From positions 1-42,118 of the forward strand of contig JACQDB010000014.1 of the NCBI GenBank assembly GCA_016201275.1: DNA of 42,118 bases, written 5' to 3'. This DNA is from Acidobacteriota bacterium. Lineage in GTDB: Bacteria; Acidobacteriota; Blastocatellia; UBA7656. The notes beneath the pieces are model-generated. The model ran no database searches, was not told the origin of the DNA, and was given only the letters and a program-made list of their open reading frames with translations. Numbering within the stretch: the stretch's first letter is position 1; every line of letters begins with the position of its first letter. Below, piece after piece: positions 8,019 through 15,745 of this stretch. Made by a program: the position numbers and the translations under genes.

Positions 8019-8204
8019 TTGGAGTACCGCCTTCGGGCCAATGGCGTTAAGTTGTACCGCAGACGGTCTAGTCTGCGGCGGACTTGGTGGCAGAAGCGCA
8101 CGAAATCCAAGTCTTAGCTTGCCGCTGTCAGCCGCAGACTAGACCGTCTGCGGTACATCTATGCCGCTTAACTTCATGCCACTGGCCTGTAGGCGGTACT
8201 CCAA
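8019..8204. repeat. 186-bp element with long inverted ends and nested palindromes
   Basis: The termini ttggagtaccgcc (8019-8031) and ggcggtactccaa (8192-8204) are perfectly inverted, and similarity extends inward about 40 bp with small gaps. Inside, a 25-bp palindromic block at 8054-8078 (arms ccgcagac / gtctgcgg) is repeated as its exact reverse complement at 8132-8156. It lies 13 bases past the rseP stop, so it could fold in that transcript's 3' end. Confidence 0.8.
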
Positions 8205-8217
8205 ACCTCACGGCCTG

Positions 8218-9618
8218 TTATTTATCGGCAGGCTGCGGCTGTTGTTCGACCTGCGGCGTGGGCGCTTTTTTGCCGGGAATCATTTTCGATATGTCATTGA
8301 AAATAACGAAGCCCATCAACAGCATCAGCATTACCATGCCGACCTGCATCATCTTTTCTTTGACGCGCAAGGTTAAAGGCAGACCGAAGATGCCTAACAA
8401 AGATTCCAGTATCAGCATGAAAATCATGCCGCCATCGAGAACCGGTATCGGCAATAAATTAAAGATGCCCAAATTGAGCGACAACACTGCCATCAATTGC
8501 AGCACCGTGGTGGTGCCTTCCTGCGCCGCTTGTCCCGAAAGTTTCACGATGCCGACCGGCCCGGTCAAGGTGTCACGCGCCGAACGGTTGCCGGAGAAAA
8601 TTTGTCCGATGGCGGTTTTGGTCAATTTGATGATGCGCCAGTTGGCATCAACCGAGTTCTTGAGCGCATCCAGCGGTCCCAAGCGAGAGACCACCATATC
8701 CACTCCGCTCATGGTTTGCGTAAAGCCCAGACGATACGCGCCGTTATTCATTCGCGGCATCGCTTTGATGTCCATAGCCACGCCATCGCGTTTGATGTTC
8801 AAGGTCACCGGCTGATCTTTGCTGCCTTGAATGGTCTTGATAATTTCATCTGTGCCGTAGCGGTTTTGCTCGATGGCTTTGCCGTTGATGCCAACGATTC
8901 TATCGTCGGGCTTGAGACCGGCTTCGGCGGCAGGCTCGCCTTCGGCAACGCTGGCAACCAGTATCATGGTGTCAACCGGTTTGAATCCGGCATAGCCTAA
9001 CTTTTCGTCTTCCATCAAGCGCGTAGTGATCGGCACATTCACCTGTTTCACTTCGCTGCCGTGTTTGATGGTAACCGGAACGGTTTGTTCGGGGCGCACG
9101 AAAACATAATCTTCGACATCGCGCCACGAAGGATTTTCCAGATCGCCGATTTTGACGATCAAATCGTCGGGCTTGATGCCAGCCTTGGCGGCTGGCGAAT
9201 TCGGCTCGACCGCTTTGACCAGCGCCGGTTGATAGAGGTAAGCAGGAATTTCATGATGAACCATAGCCACCGCCGCCGGAATTGCCAGCGCTGTCAAAAT
9301 GTTCATCACCGGCCCGGCTACGGCGACACAGAAGCGTTGCCACTTGGGCTTCGACATGAATTCATCGGGCGCGCCGGTGATTGCTTCGTCAAGATTTTCG
9401 CCAGCCATTTTCACATAGCCGCCCAGCGGAATCAGGCTCAAACGATAATCCGTGTCGCCGCGTTTGAAACCGAATAGGCGTTTGCCGAAACCGACGCTGA
9501 ATACGTCAACCCGAATGCCAAAAAATTTTGCTACGATAAAGTGACCGAATTCATGAATCACCACCATTGACCCAAGAACCAGCACAAAGACGATGCCTGT
9601 TTGTAAATAACCGCCCAA
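8218..9618 (-). CDS. rseP: RIP metalloprotease, site-2 protease RseP
   Basis: The 466-residue membrane protein has the S2P zinc motif HEFGH at residues 22-26 in the first membrane helix, the conserved loop YRLSLIPLGGYVKM, two PDZ domains (about residues 125-200 and 205-285) and the second metal motif LLPIPVLDGG near residue 395 in a late membrane helix. This is the family that cuts transmembrane anti-sigma factors or signal peptides inside the inner membrane. The start is TTG, with AAGGAG seven to eight bases upstream; the nearby ATG is in another frame. The C-terminus is rich in Pro and Gln. It is not next to the usual dxr/cdsA/bamA neighbours here, so substrate is unknown. Confidence 0.93.
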   Translation of the reverse strand: MGGYLQTGIVFVLVLGSMVVIHEFGHFIVAKFFGIRVDVFSVGFGKRLFGFKRGDTDYRLSLIPLGGYVKMAGENLDEAITGAPDEFMSKPKWQRFCVAVAGPVMNILTALAIPAAVAMVHHEIPAYLYQPALVKAVEPNSPAAKAGIKPDDLIVKIGDLENPSWRDVEDYVFVRPEQTVPVTIKHGSEVKQVNVPITTRLMEDEKLGYAGFKPVDTMILVASVAEGEPAAEAGLKPDDRIVGINGKAIEQNRYGTDEIIKTIQGSKDQPVTLNIKRDGVAMDIKAMPRMNNGAYRLGFTQTMSGVDMVVSRLGPLDALKNSVDANWRIIKLTKTAIGQIFSGNRSARDTLTGPVGIVKLSGQAAQEGTTTVLQLMAVLSLNLGIFNLLPIPVLDGGMIFMLILESLLGIFGLPLTLRVKEKMMQVGMVMLMLLMGFVIFNDISKMIPGKKAPTPQVEQQPQPADK

Positions 9619-9785
9619 AATAATTCTCCTTCATTGATGCAGAAACCACAGCGTTCAACGGCTTCACTCGTTTTGCGCCGTACTCATAAAAACCATATTC
9701 AGTTTATCGCAGTGGATAAGCAGTGTCTATAGGGGAGCAAAGAACGGCACGCTGCCGCCGCATTGAGTAGCGGTGGGGAGCCGCA

Positions 9786-12194
9786 TCAACTGTTGCCTGA
9801 TGCCGGGCGCTCATCCGTAGCGTCCAACAACTCGCGCAGCTTGCGCGTCAATTCGGTCATGGTGTAGGGCTTGGCAATAAAGTGCGCGCTGGCGTCAAAC
9901 ACGCCGTGGCGTATGATCTCGTCATCCGTATAGCCGGAAGTGAAGAGAATCTTGGTCTCCGGGCGCATCAGCGCAAGCCGGGTTGCCAGATGCTGCCCAC
10001 CCATCTCCGGCATGACCACATCAGTGAACAACAGATGCACAGGGCCGTCGTGGTGTTCCAACAAGCGCAACGCGGCGCTGCCGTTGCTGGCGGTCAGCAC
10101 GGTGTAGCCAGCCTCCCCCAAAACATTTTGCGCCAACTGGCGGAGCGCCGCTTCGTCCTCGGCGACGAGAATGGTTTCCGTGCCGGGCAGGATCGTCAAG
10201 TTCAATGCGAAGTGATCGGGACGCGTCACTGCGCCGACTCGGGGCAGATAAATTTTGAAGATAGTTCCTTTGCCGGGTTCGCTGTCCACCCATATATGCC
10301 CCTCACTTTGTTTGACAATACCATAGACAGTGGACAAGCCCAGCCCTGTGCCTTTTCCGACTTCCTTGGTGGTAAAGAACGGCTCGAAGATTTGCTGGGT
10401 GGTGGCCTCGTCCATGCCGATGCCGGTATCGCTGACCATCAGCACCAGGTAAGAGCCTGGCGTTATGTCGTGTTGGGGGTGGGCATCGTGGGCGGTAATC
10501 TCGATTTCCTGCGTCGCCAGGGTCAGCGTGCCACCGCTAGGCATGGCGTCGCGGGCATTGAGTGCCAAATTCAAAATCACTTGTTCCAGTTGTCCGGCAT
10601 CCGCCTGAATATTGCCCAAGCCTTGCGCTGGCAAGAAAACCAGTTTGATGTCTTCGCCGAGCAGGCGTTGCAGCATACTTTGCAGGTTGGCGACCACAGT
10701 ATTGAGTTTCAAGATTTTCGGCTGCAAAAGTTGCTTACGGCTGAAGGCAAGCAGTTGCCAGGTCAAGGCGGCGGCGCGGTCTCCGGCTTCCCGAATTTGT
10801 TGGAAATTGTGGAACAATGGATCGTCTTCGCGCAGTTCCCGCAAGCCCAGATCGCACATTCCGATAATGACGGTGAGCATATTATTGAAGTCGTGCGCGA
10901 TGCCGCCAGCGAGTTGTCCGATGCTGGCCATCTTCTGGGCTTGCAGATACTGCGCCTGCATCTGTGTGCGTTCGGTGATGTCAACGTGCGAGCCGTGCAT
11001 ACGCAGCGGCGCGCCATCCTCGCCGAGCAACTTCGAGCCGCGTGCCAGGATGTGGCGATAGGTGCCGTCTTGGTGGCGAAAGCGAAATTCCACTTCGTAG
11101 GTGGCTGCGTTGCTGTCCAGATACGTCTGCACCACCTGTAATGTAGTTTCGAGATCGTCTGGATGCACACGGCTCTGCCACTCGTTGAAGTCGTCGGTAA
11201 TCTCGTCGTCGCTGTAGCCGATTTGACGCTTCCACTCCGGCGAGTAATAGACCTTGTTGGTGCGTATATCCCAATCCCATAAGCCGACTTGTCCGGCGCT
11301 GACAGCGCGCTGTAGCTGCTCCTGGGTCTGACGCAACTCGGCTTCTGCGCGTATGCGCTCGCTCAATTCGCTCTGCAATTGTTCGTAGAGGTGATTGAGG
11401 CGATGGTGAGCAATGGCGTGGTCTATGCAGTAAATCAGTTGGTCGAGATAGCCTTCGCGCTTGGCGATATAATCCGCCGCTCCTAAGCGCAGAGTGGCGA
11501 TGGCGGCGGCATCGTCGCCCTTGCTTGTGACCATGATGAAAGGCGGCAACCGCAGGTGCAGGCGCTTGGCTTCGCGCACGAAATCCAAGCCGCTCTGGTC
11601 GGGCATTCGCAAGTCAATCAAGGCCAAGTCGTAGTCGTGTGGTTGTGCCAAACGCGCCAACGCTGCACTGCAAGTATGGACGACCTCCACGGCGAAATGC
11701 GGCGCGGCTGCCGCGAAGTGCCGCAAGGTTAATTCGATGTCCATCGGCAGATGCTCGACATACAGAATGCGCCGTGGCAAGGTGCGGGGAAACCGCCCCC
11801 TACGGTGTTTTTGATGCTGCTCTTGTAGCACATCGCGCAGCAGGTCAGGAAGAGTGGCCAGATAATCGCTTTGCTTCGGCACATAATTGATCGCTCCCAG
11901 CCGCAGCGCTTTTACCACCAACTCTTCATCGCCGACGCCGGTCACCAACACCACAGGTATCTGTAAGCTGGAGTGCACCAGCGACTTCAACACCTCCAAC
12001 CCTTCCATGTCGGGCAGGTGATGGTCAAGCAGCAACAGGTCAAACGGCTGTTGGCGCAATCGGACCAGACACTGCTCTCCGGTGGCGACAATTTCGATGG
12101 CAAAGTCCGGCGCGACTTCGGCGAAATGGGCGCAGGTCAACTCGGCATCTTGCGGGTTGTCTTCGGCGTAAAGAACTTTGATGTTGGGATTCAT
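9786..12194 (-). CDS. Hybrid histidine kinase: REC-REC-PAS-HisKA-HATPase-REC
   Basis: The 802-residue cytoplasmic protein has an unusual order. Two receivers come first: residues 1-125 with acceptor Asp57, and 142-265 with Asp194. A short coiled coil (265-300) leads to a PAS domain (295-410, ending HVDITER), the HisKA box with His434 (GGIAHDFNN), the HATPase (N box LNARDAMPSGG; G boxes DTGIGM and GTGLGLS), and a third receiver ending near residue 795. In receiver 2 the usual acidic pair reads Glu147-His148 (YVEHLP) instead of Glu-Asp, which may weaken metal binding. I start at MNPNIKV because GGGAGG is placed six to seven bases upstream; this overlaps none of the preceding gene. Its first receiver is nearly identical to that of the 13542-14573 product. 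It is the last gene of the locus and may receive or collect phosphate from the receiver proteins upstream. Confidence 0.9.
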   Translation of the reverse strand: MNPNIKVLYAEDNPQDAELTCAHFAEVAPDFAIEIVATGEQCLVRLRQQPFDLLLLDHHLPDMEGLEVLKSLVHSSLQIPVVLVTGVGDEELVVKALRLGAINYVPKQSDYLATLPDLLRDVLQEQHQKHRRGRFPRTLPRRILYVEHLPMDIELTLRHFAAAAPHFAVEVVHTCSAALARLAQPHDYDLALIDLRMPDQSGLDFVREAKRLHLRLPPFIMVTSKGDDAAAIATLRLGAADYIAKREGYLDQLIYCIDHAIAHHRLNHLYEQLQSELSERIRAEAELRQTQEQLQRAVSAGQVGLWDWDIRTNKVYYSPEWKRQIGYSDDEITDDFNEWQSRVHPDDLETTLQVVQTYLDSNAATYEVEFRFRHQDGTYRHILARGSKLLGEDGAPLRMHGSHVDITERTQMQAQYLQAQKMASIGQLAGGIAHDFNNMLTVIIGMCDLGLRELREDDPLFHNFQQIREAGDRAAALTWQLLAFSRKQLLQPKILKLNTVVANLQSMLQRLLGEDIKLVFLPAQGLGNIQADAGQLEQVILNLALNARDAMPSGGTLTLATQEIEITAHDAHPQHDITPGSYLVLMVSDTGIGMDEATTQQIFEPFFTTKEVGKGTGLGLSTVYGIVKQSEGHIWVDSEPGKGTIFKIYLPRVGAVTRPDHFALNLTILPGTETILVAEDEAALRQLAQNVLGEAGYTVLTASNGSAALRLLEHHDGPVHLLFTDVVMPEMGGQHLATRLALMRPETKILFTSGYTDDEIIRHGVFDASAHFIAKPYTMTELTRKLRELLDATDERPASGNS

Positions 12195-12204
12195 GGTGGC
12201 CTCC

Positions 12205-13116
12205 CTATGAATTGGAGAACGGCGTTTCATTGGTTAGCAACCAGTACACCTTGATCTGTTTGACCACCTCGGAGAACGCGGCGAAATCCACGGGCTTAAC
12301 GATATAGGAATTGACGCCAAATTCATAGGCACGCGAGATGTCGGAGTTCTCGTCTGAAGTGGTGATGGCAACAAAAGGAATCTGTCGCCAGACCGCATAC
12401 TGTCGGGCATGATGCAACACTTCAACGCCATCCACCTTGGGCAGGCGCAAATCCAGTAGCACCAGCAAAGGCAGGTTGGCGTCGTCAGGCGTTTGGTGCG
12501 CTTCGATAAACTCCATCGCCTCTTCGCCATCGCGGCAGATATGAACCGGATTGGAGATGCTGTGTTCTTCAAAAGCTTGCAGCATGAAATCAATATCCAT
12601 AGGGTTGTCTTCGATCACCAGAATGGGACGCGGTGAGGGGCGGCGACGCAGCGTTTCAAGCTCACTTACTTTCTGGTCGAGTTTTTCAGTAAGCAAATGA
12701 GCATGAGCGCGGTCGAACTCTTGCCCGAACTCAGCCGCCGCAGAGGGCGCTTCATCCAATGCCGCTCTTACCGCTTGCAAAATATTTTCCGGCTCCGCTG
12801 GTTTGGGAAGAACATATTTGACGCCGCAACTCTGCGCCAAAGACCGCGCTTCGTGTTGGTCATAGTTGGCCGTCCAAAAAATCACCGGCAGGTCGGCCAG
12901 CGCTGGAATGCCGCGCAGTTGGCGCACCAACTCGAAGCCGTCCATCTTCGGCAACAGGAGGTCGGAAAAAATCAGGTCGGGGCGTGCGGCCTTGGCTTTA
13001 CTCAGCGCCTCAAGGCCGTCTTTGCTCTCAATCACGCAGTGGTTTGCCGAAGTCAGCACGGCTGCTAGGGCCAAGCGGCTGCCGGTGTCGTCTTCTACAA
13101 TCAAAATAGTTGCCAT
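12205..13116 (-). CDS. Double receiver-domain response regulator (REC-REC), module copy 1
   Basis: This 303-residue protein has two receivers and nothing else. REC1 (1-120) has the Asp pair in IVEDD, acceptor in IFSDLLLPKMDG and Lys in VLPKPAEP. REC2 (about 165-295) is of the Rcp1 type found next to phytochromes and other kinases: IEDNPMDIDFML, acceptor in LLDLRLPKVDG, Lys in SYIVKPVDF. There is no DNA-binding or enzymatic output, so it likely relays phosphate or acts by binding partners. The start is the ATG of MATIL, with GAGGA seven bases upstream. It ends 10 bases before the hybrid kinase start, so the two are cotranscribed. It is a paralogue of the 14570-15493 product, with nearly identical DNA over part of REC2. 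Confidence 0.88.
   Translation of the reverse strand: MATILIVEDDTGSRLALAAVLTSANHCVIESKDGLEALSKAKAARPDLIFSDLLLPKMDGFELVRQLRGIPALADLPVIFWTANYDQHEARSLAQSCGVKYVLPKPAEPENILQAVRAALDEAPSAAAEFGQEFDRAHAHLLTEKLDQKVSELETLRRRPSPRPILVIEDNPMDIDFMLQAFEEHSISNPVHICRDGEEAMEFIEAHQTPDDANLPLLVLLDLRLPKVDGVEVLHHARQYAVWRQIPFVAITTSDENSDISRAYEFGVNSYIVKPVDFAAFSEVVKQIKVYWLLTNETPFSNS
12421..12636 (-). repeat. Near-identical tract within REC2, partner of 14799-15012
   Basis: By eye this ~215-bp tract differs from 14799-15012 at fewer than about ten positions. The flanking parts of the same genes differ much more. This points to recent gene conversion or strong constraint rather than uniform divergence. Confidence 0.7.
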
Positions 13117-13541
13117 AGTCAATTCCTCGCGGCTCGTGGATCATCGAGTCAATAACCGGCAAAGGGATTTTGCCAAATCAGACCTCAAGACCTTGGCACA
13201 TTCGAGATTGCAAGAATGACGATTACCAGGGCTTCTTCACAAGGTAGCGTGTCGCAATTTTCAAACACGCTGGCTTGCTACAAAAGCGCAGGCTTGAGCG
13301 GCAATCCGTTACGCCGTCTTCGCGTCGTGGACGCCCTGCCAGTTGCAGGCGTTCAGCCCTTTGGCGAGCCATCGCGATGAAGAAAAGTGTTTGTCCATAC
13401 GGGGCACGCATCTTCGGATGGCCGCCAGCGTCAAGTGCATATTCAAGTGCGCCAAGCTTTTGAAAGGCTCTGGCCGCGTGCCGCCCATCACCACCGCCAA
13501 CGGGATGGGTCTGCAGTCCAAAAGGCGTGCGGGTCTGCGGC
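13117..13541. other. Gap between the two receiver modules
   Basis: This 425-base gap separates the two duplicated modules. A minus-strand frame covers 13223-13579 (118 codons, overlapping the end of the upstream gene) but has no clear ribosome site and no recognisable domain. A palindrome at about 13245-13270 (agcgtgt / acacgct) resembles the tip of the 102-bp elements. The promoter of module copy 1 may lie here. Confidence 0.45.
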
Positions 13542-14573
13542 TCAGGAATTCCATAATTTGCCATAGAGTCTTTCTCCACAGTCCGGGCAAATGCTATGCG
13601 TCAAACTGCTGTGGGTTTCGCGTGCCAGATAATTCTCGATAGGCATCCAGTTGTTCGGCTTCTTGGGGTCTGCGCCGGGTTCGCGAATCTTTTTGCAAGA
13701 GGCGCAAATTGACAAGAAGGCTTCCAGGTCTAGGACTCGCTGGCTTAACATCGCCCGTTCCTCTGTCAGGAAGCGACGCAGTTGGAAGCGCACGATGGCA
13801 GGCTCAAGGATGGACGCCAGATGCAGCAGGTAAGCATCGTGCTTGGGAAGGTATTCCTCGACGCCAAGCCGGAGCGCAGCAAGCGCCGACTCTTCGTTGC
13901 CAATACTGGTGACCGCGATAACCGGAAACTCCAGCCCTTCCTTGCGAAGCTGGCGGAGAAAGTCCAGCCCGTTGAGGCCAGCGAAAAAGAGGTCGAGAAG
14001 GATGATGTCGAAGTCGGAGCGCTGGCGTAAAATTACCAGCGCCTCTTCACAGTTTCGCACAAGCTGAAACTTCATACGTGGCGCGGCTTCGCGGCAATAA
14101 GTCACCGTCAAGTCTGCGTCCATTGCATTGTCCTCGATGTACAGCACCTGGCGCGTACTGGATTTGGAGCGCAAACCCATTTGCTGGCGCTGGCGTTCTT
14201 CGGCAACGAGGCGGCGCAACAGCGGCGGCAATTCGTCCAAATACCCGTTATGTTTTGGTACGTAGTCCACAGCGCCCAGCCGCAGCGCTTTGACCACCAG
14301 TTCTTGACTGCCGACGCCGGTCACCAACACCACAGGGATTTCGGCGTCCTCGTGAATCAAGGTCTGAAATAATTCCAGTCCATCTATGTCGGGCAAGTGA
14401 TGGTCAAGCAACAACAGGTCAAACGGCTGTTGGCGCAATCTGACTAGACACTGCTCTCCGGTGGCGGCAATTTCGATGGCAAAGTCCGGCGCGACTTCGG
14501 CGAAATGGGCGCAGGTCAACTCGGCGTCTTGCGGGTTGTCTTCGGCGTAAAGAACCTTGATGCTGGGATTCAT
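13542..14573 (-). CDS. Double receiver protein with C-terminal Cys/His motif
   Basis: The 343-residue protein has REC1 (1-125, acceptor Asp57 in LLLLDHHLPDIDG), REC2 (about 142-265, IEDNAMDADL and acceptor in IILLDLFFAGLNG), a helix, and a tail with Cys290-x2-Cys293, Trp309, His326 and Cys329-x2-Cys332 (CASCKKIR ... THSICPDC). This tail is a recurrent motif at the ends of sensor and receiver proteins; the spacing suggests a small zinc- or redox-sensitive site, which is inference. It starts by an ATGA overlap with the preceding double receiver gene, so translation is coupled. The first receiver is about 94% identical at DNA level to the start of the hybrid kinase gene over nearly 195 bases. 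Confidence 0.88.
   Translation of the reverse strand: MNPSIKVLYAEDNPQDAELTCAHFAEVAPDFAIEIAATGEQCLVRLRQQPFDLLLLDHHLPDIDGLELFQTLIHEDAEIPVVLVTGVGSQELVVKALRLGAVDYVPKHNGYLDELPPLLRRLVAEERQRQQMGLRSKSSTRQVLYIEDNAMDADLTVTYCREAAPRMKFQLVRNCEEALVILRQRSDFDIILLDLFFAGLNGLDFLRQLRKEGLEFPVIAVTSIGNEESALAALRLGVEEYLPKHDAYLLHLASILEPAIVRFQLRRFLTEERAMLSQRVLDLEAFLSICASCKKIREPGADPKKPNNWMPIENYLARETHSSLTHSICPDCGERLYGKLWNS
14381..14573 (-). repeat. Near-identical tract within REC1, partner of 12001-12194
   Basis: The first ~65 codons of this gene and of the hybrid kinase (12001-12194) differ at only about eleven of 194 bases by eye, mostly silently. Downstream, the same domain diverges quickly. It is the second patch of unusually high identity between the two modules. 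Confidence 0.7.
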
Positions 14574-15493
14574 AATGGCCTCCGGGATTCCGAGAACTGC
14601 GTCTCATTGGTTAGCAACCAGTACACCTTGATGTGCTTGATGACTTCAGAGAAGGAGAGAAAATTTACCGGCTTGATGATGTAAGAATTGGCACCCAGTT
14701 CGTAAGCGCGCGAGATGTCGGAGTTTTCCCCTGAAGTGGTCACCACGATAAACGGCACTTGCTTCCAAGCCGCATACTGTCGGGCATGGCGCAACACTTC
14801 GATGCCGTCCACTTTGGGCAGGCGCAAATCCAGTAGCACCAGCAAAGGCAGGTTGGCATCGTCAGGCGTTTGGTGCGCTTCGATAAACTCCATCGCCTCT
14901 TCGCCATCGCGGCAGATATGAACCGGATTGGAGATGCTGTGTTCTTCAAAAGCTTGCAGCATGAAGTCTATATCCATAGGGTTGTCTTCGATCACCAGAA
15001 TGGGACGCGGCGCGGGCGTTACCGGCGGCGCAAGCGGGGACGCCTTGCGGCTGGCAAGTTTGTCGGTGAGCAAGCGCGTATGCGCGTAGCCGAAATCCAA
15101 CGGGCTTTCAGGTTCCGCAGGCGGCAATTCATTCAGCGCGACGTTTATCGTATGCAGTATGTCCTCCGGCTCCGCTGGTTTGGCGAGAAGATACTTGACG
15201 CCGCACGCCTGTGCCAGCGCATGGGCTTCCGGCTCGTCATAGGTAGCCGTCCAAAAAATCACTGGCAGGTTGGCAAATGCCGAAACGCCGCGCATACGGC
15301 GCACCATCTCGAAGCCGTCCATTCGCGGCATCAGGATGTCGGCAAAAACCAAGTCGGGGCGCTCCGCCATAAGTTGCCCCAAAGCTTCAATGCCGTCTTT
15401 GGCCTCTATGACGCGGTGATTGGCGTAGGTCAGCAGCATCGCCAACATCTGGCGGCTGCTCGAGTCGTCTTCCACAATCAGAATCGTAGCCAT
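14570..15493 (-). CDS. Double receiver-domain response regulator (REC-REC), module copy 2
   Basis: The 307-residue protein is colinear with the 12205-13116 product. REC1 has IVEDDSSSRQ, acceptor in VFADILMPRMDG and Lys in LLAKPAEP. A Pro/Ala-rich linker leads to a Rcp1-type REC2 (IEDNPMDIDFML, LLDLRLPKVDG, SYIIKPVNF). There is no output domain. The start is the ATG of MATIL, with GAGG upstream; an upstream GTG would place the ribosome site inside the gene. It overlaps the next gene by ATGA. It lies 246 bases downstream of the stressosome kinase gene, a space filled by two inverted-repeat elements, so it may have its own promoter. Confidence 0.88.
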   Translation of the reverse strand: MATILIVEDDSSSRQMLAMLLTYANHRVIEAKDGIEALGQLMAERPDLVFADILMPRMDGFEMVRRMRGVSAFANLPVIFWTATYDEPEAHALAQACGVKYLLAKPAEPEDILHTINVALNELPPAEPESPLDFGYAHTRLLTDKLASRKASPLAPPVTPAPRPILVIEDNPMDIDFMLQAFEEHSISNPVHICRDGEEAMEFIEAHQTPDDANLPLLVLLDLRLPKVDGIEVLRHARQYAAWKQVPFIVVTTSGENSDISRAYELGANSYIIKPVNFLSFSEVIKHIKVYWLLTNETQFSESRRPL

Positions 15494-15517
15494 ATTTTTC
15501 CTCACAACGCGGATTTT

Positions 15518-15646
15518 TTAGAGCGATTTTCATATGTGTGTACGGAACACCTTATCGTTGAGCAGCGGTCTTCGACCGCGCGAAGGTCTTCGACCGCCGC
15601 TCAACGGGTTTGAGGTTTCTGTAATCTCAAACCAAAACCGCTCTAA
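15518..15646. repeat. 129-bp inverted-repeat element with TAGAGCG ends
   Basis: Ends ttagagcgatttt and aaaaccgctctaa are inverted with one mismatch. The tip tagagcg is the same as that of the 102-bp elements, so a shared transposase is possible. Inside are a palindrome family member (gagcagcggtcttcgaccgc ... gaccgccgctc) and a hairpin gtttgag / ctcaaac. Confidence 0.65.
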
Positions 15647-15745
15647 GTAGGTAGGCAAAAGTTTTTTGAAAAATAATCACAGAAAACCCTTATTTTTCAG
15701 GTTTTTTAATAAATCTTTTTCAAAAGATATACGCAAGCCTACTTA
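15644..15745. repeat. 102-bp AT-rich inverted-repeat element
   Basis: Ends taagtaggtaggc and gcaagcctactta are inverted, and the similarity runs on to tttttgaaaa on both sides (about 28 bp with several mismatches). It abuts the previous element and contains the stop codon of the stressosome kinase gene (15739-15741) in its right arm. The AT-rich hairpin may double as a terminator for the operon. Confidence 0.6.

Noticed and set aside
9882-11141. A 419-codon plus-strand frame
   Set aside because: It is a shadow antisense to the hybrid kinase, which has all its motifs in the minus frame.
13223-13579. A 118-codon minus-strand frame between the receiver modules
   Set aside because: No domain, no ribosome site, overlap with the preceding gene's end; kept only as a note in the gap entry.
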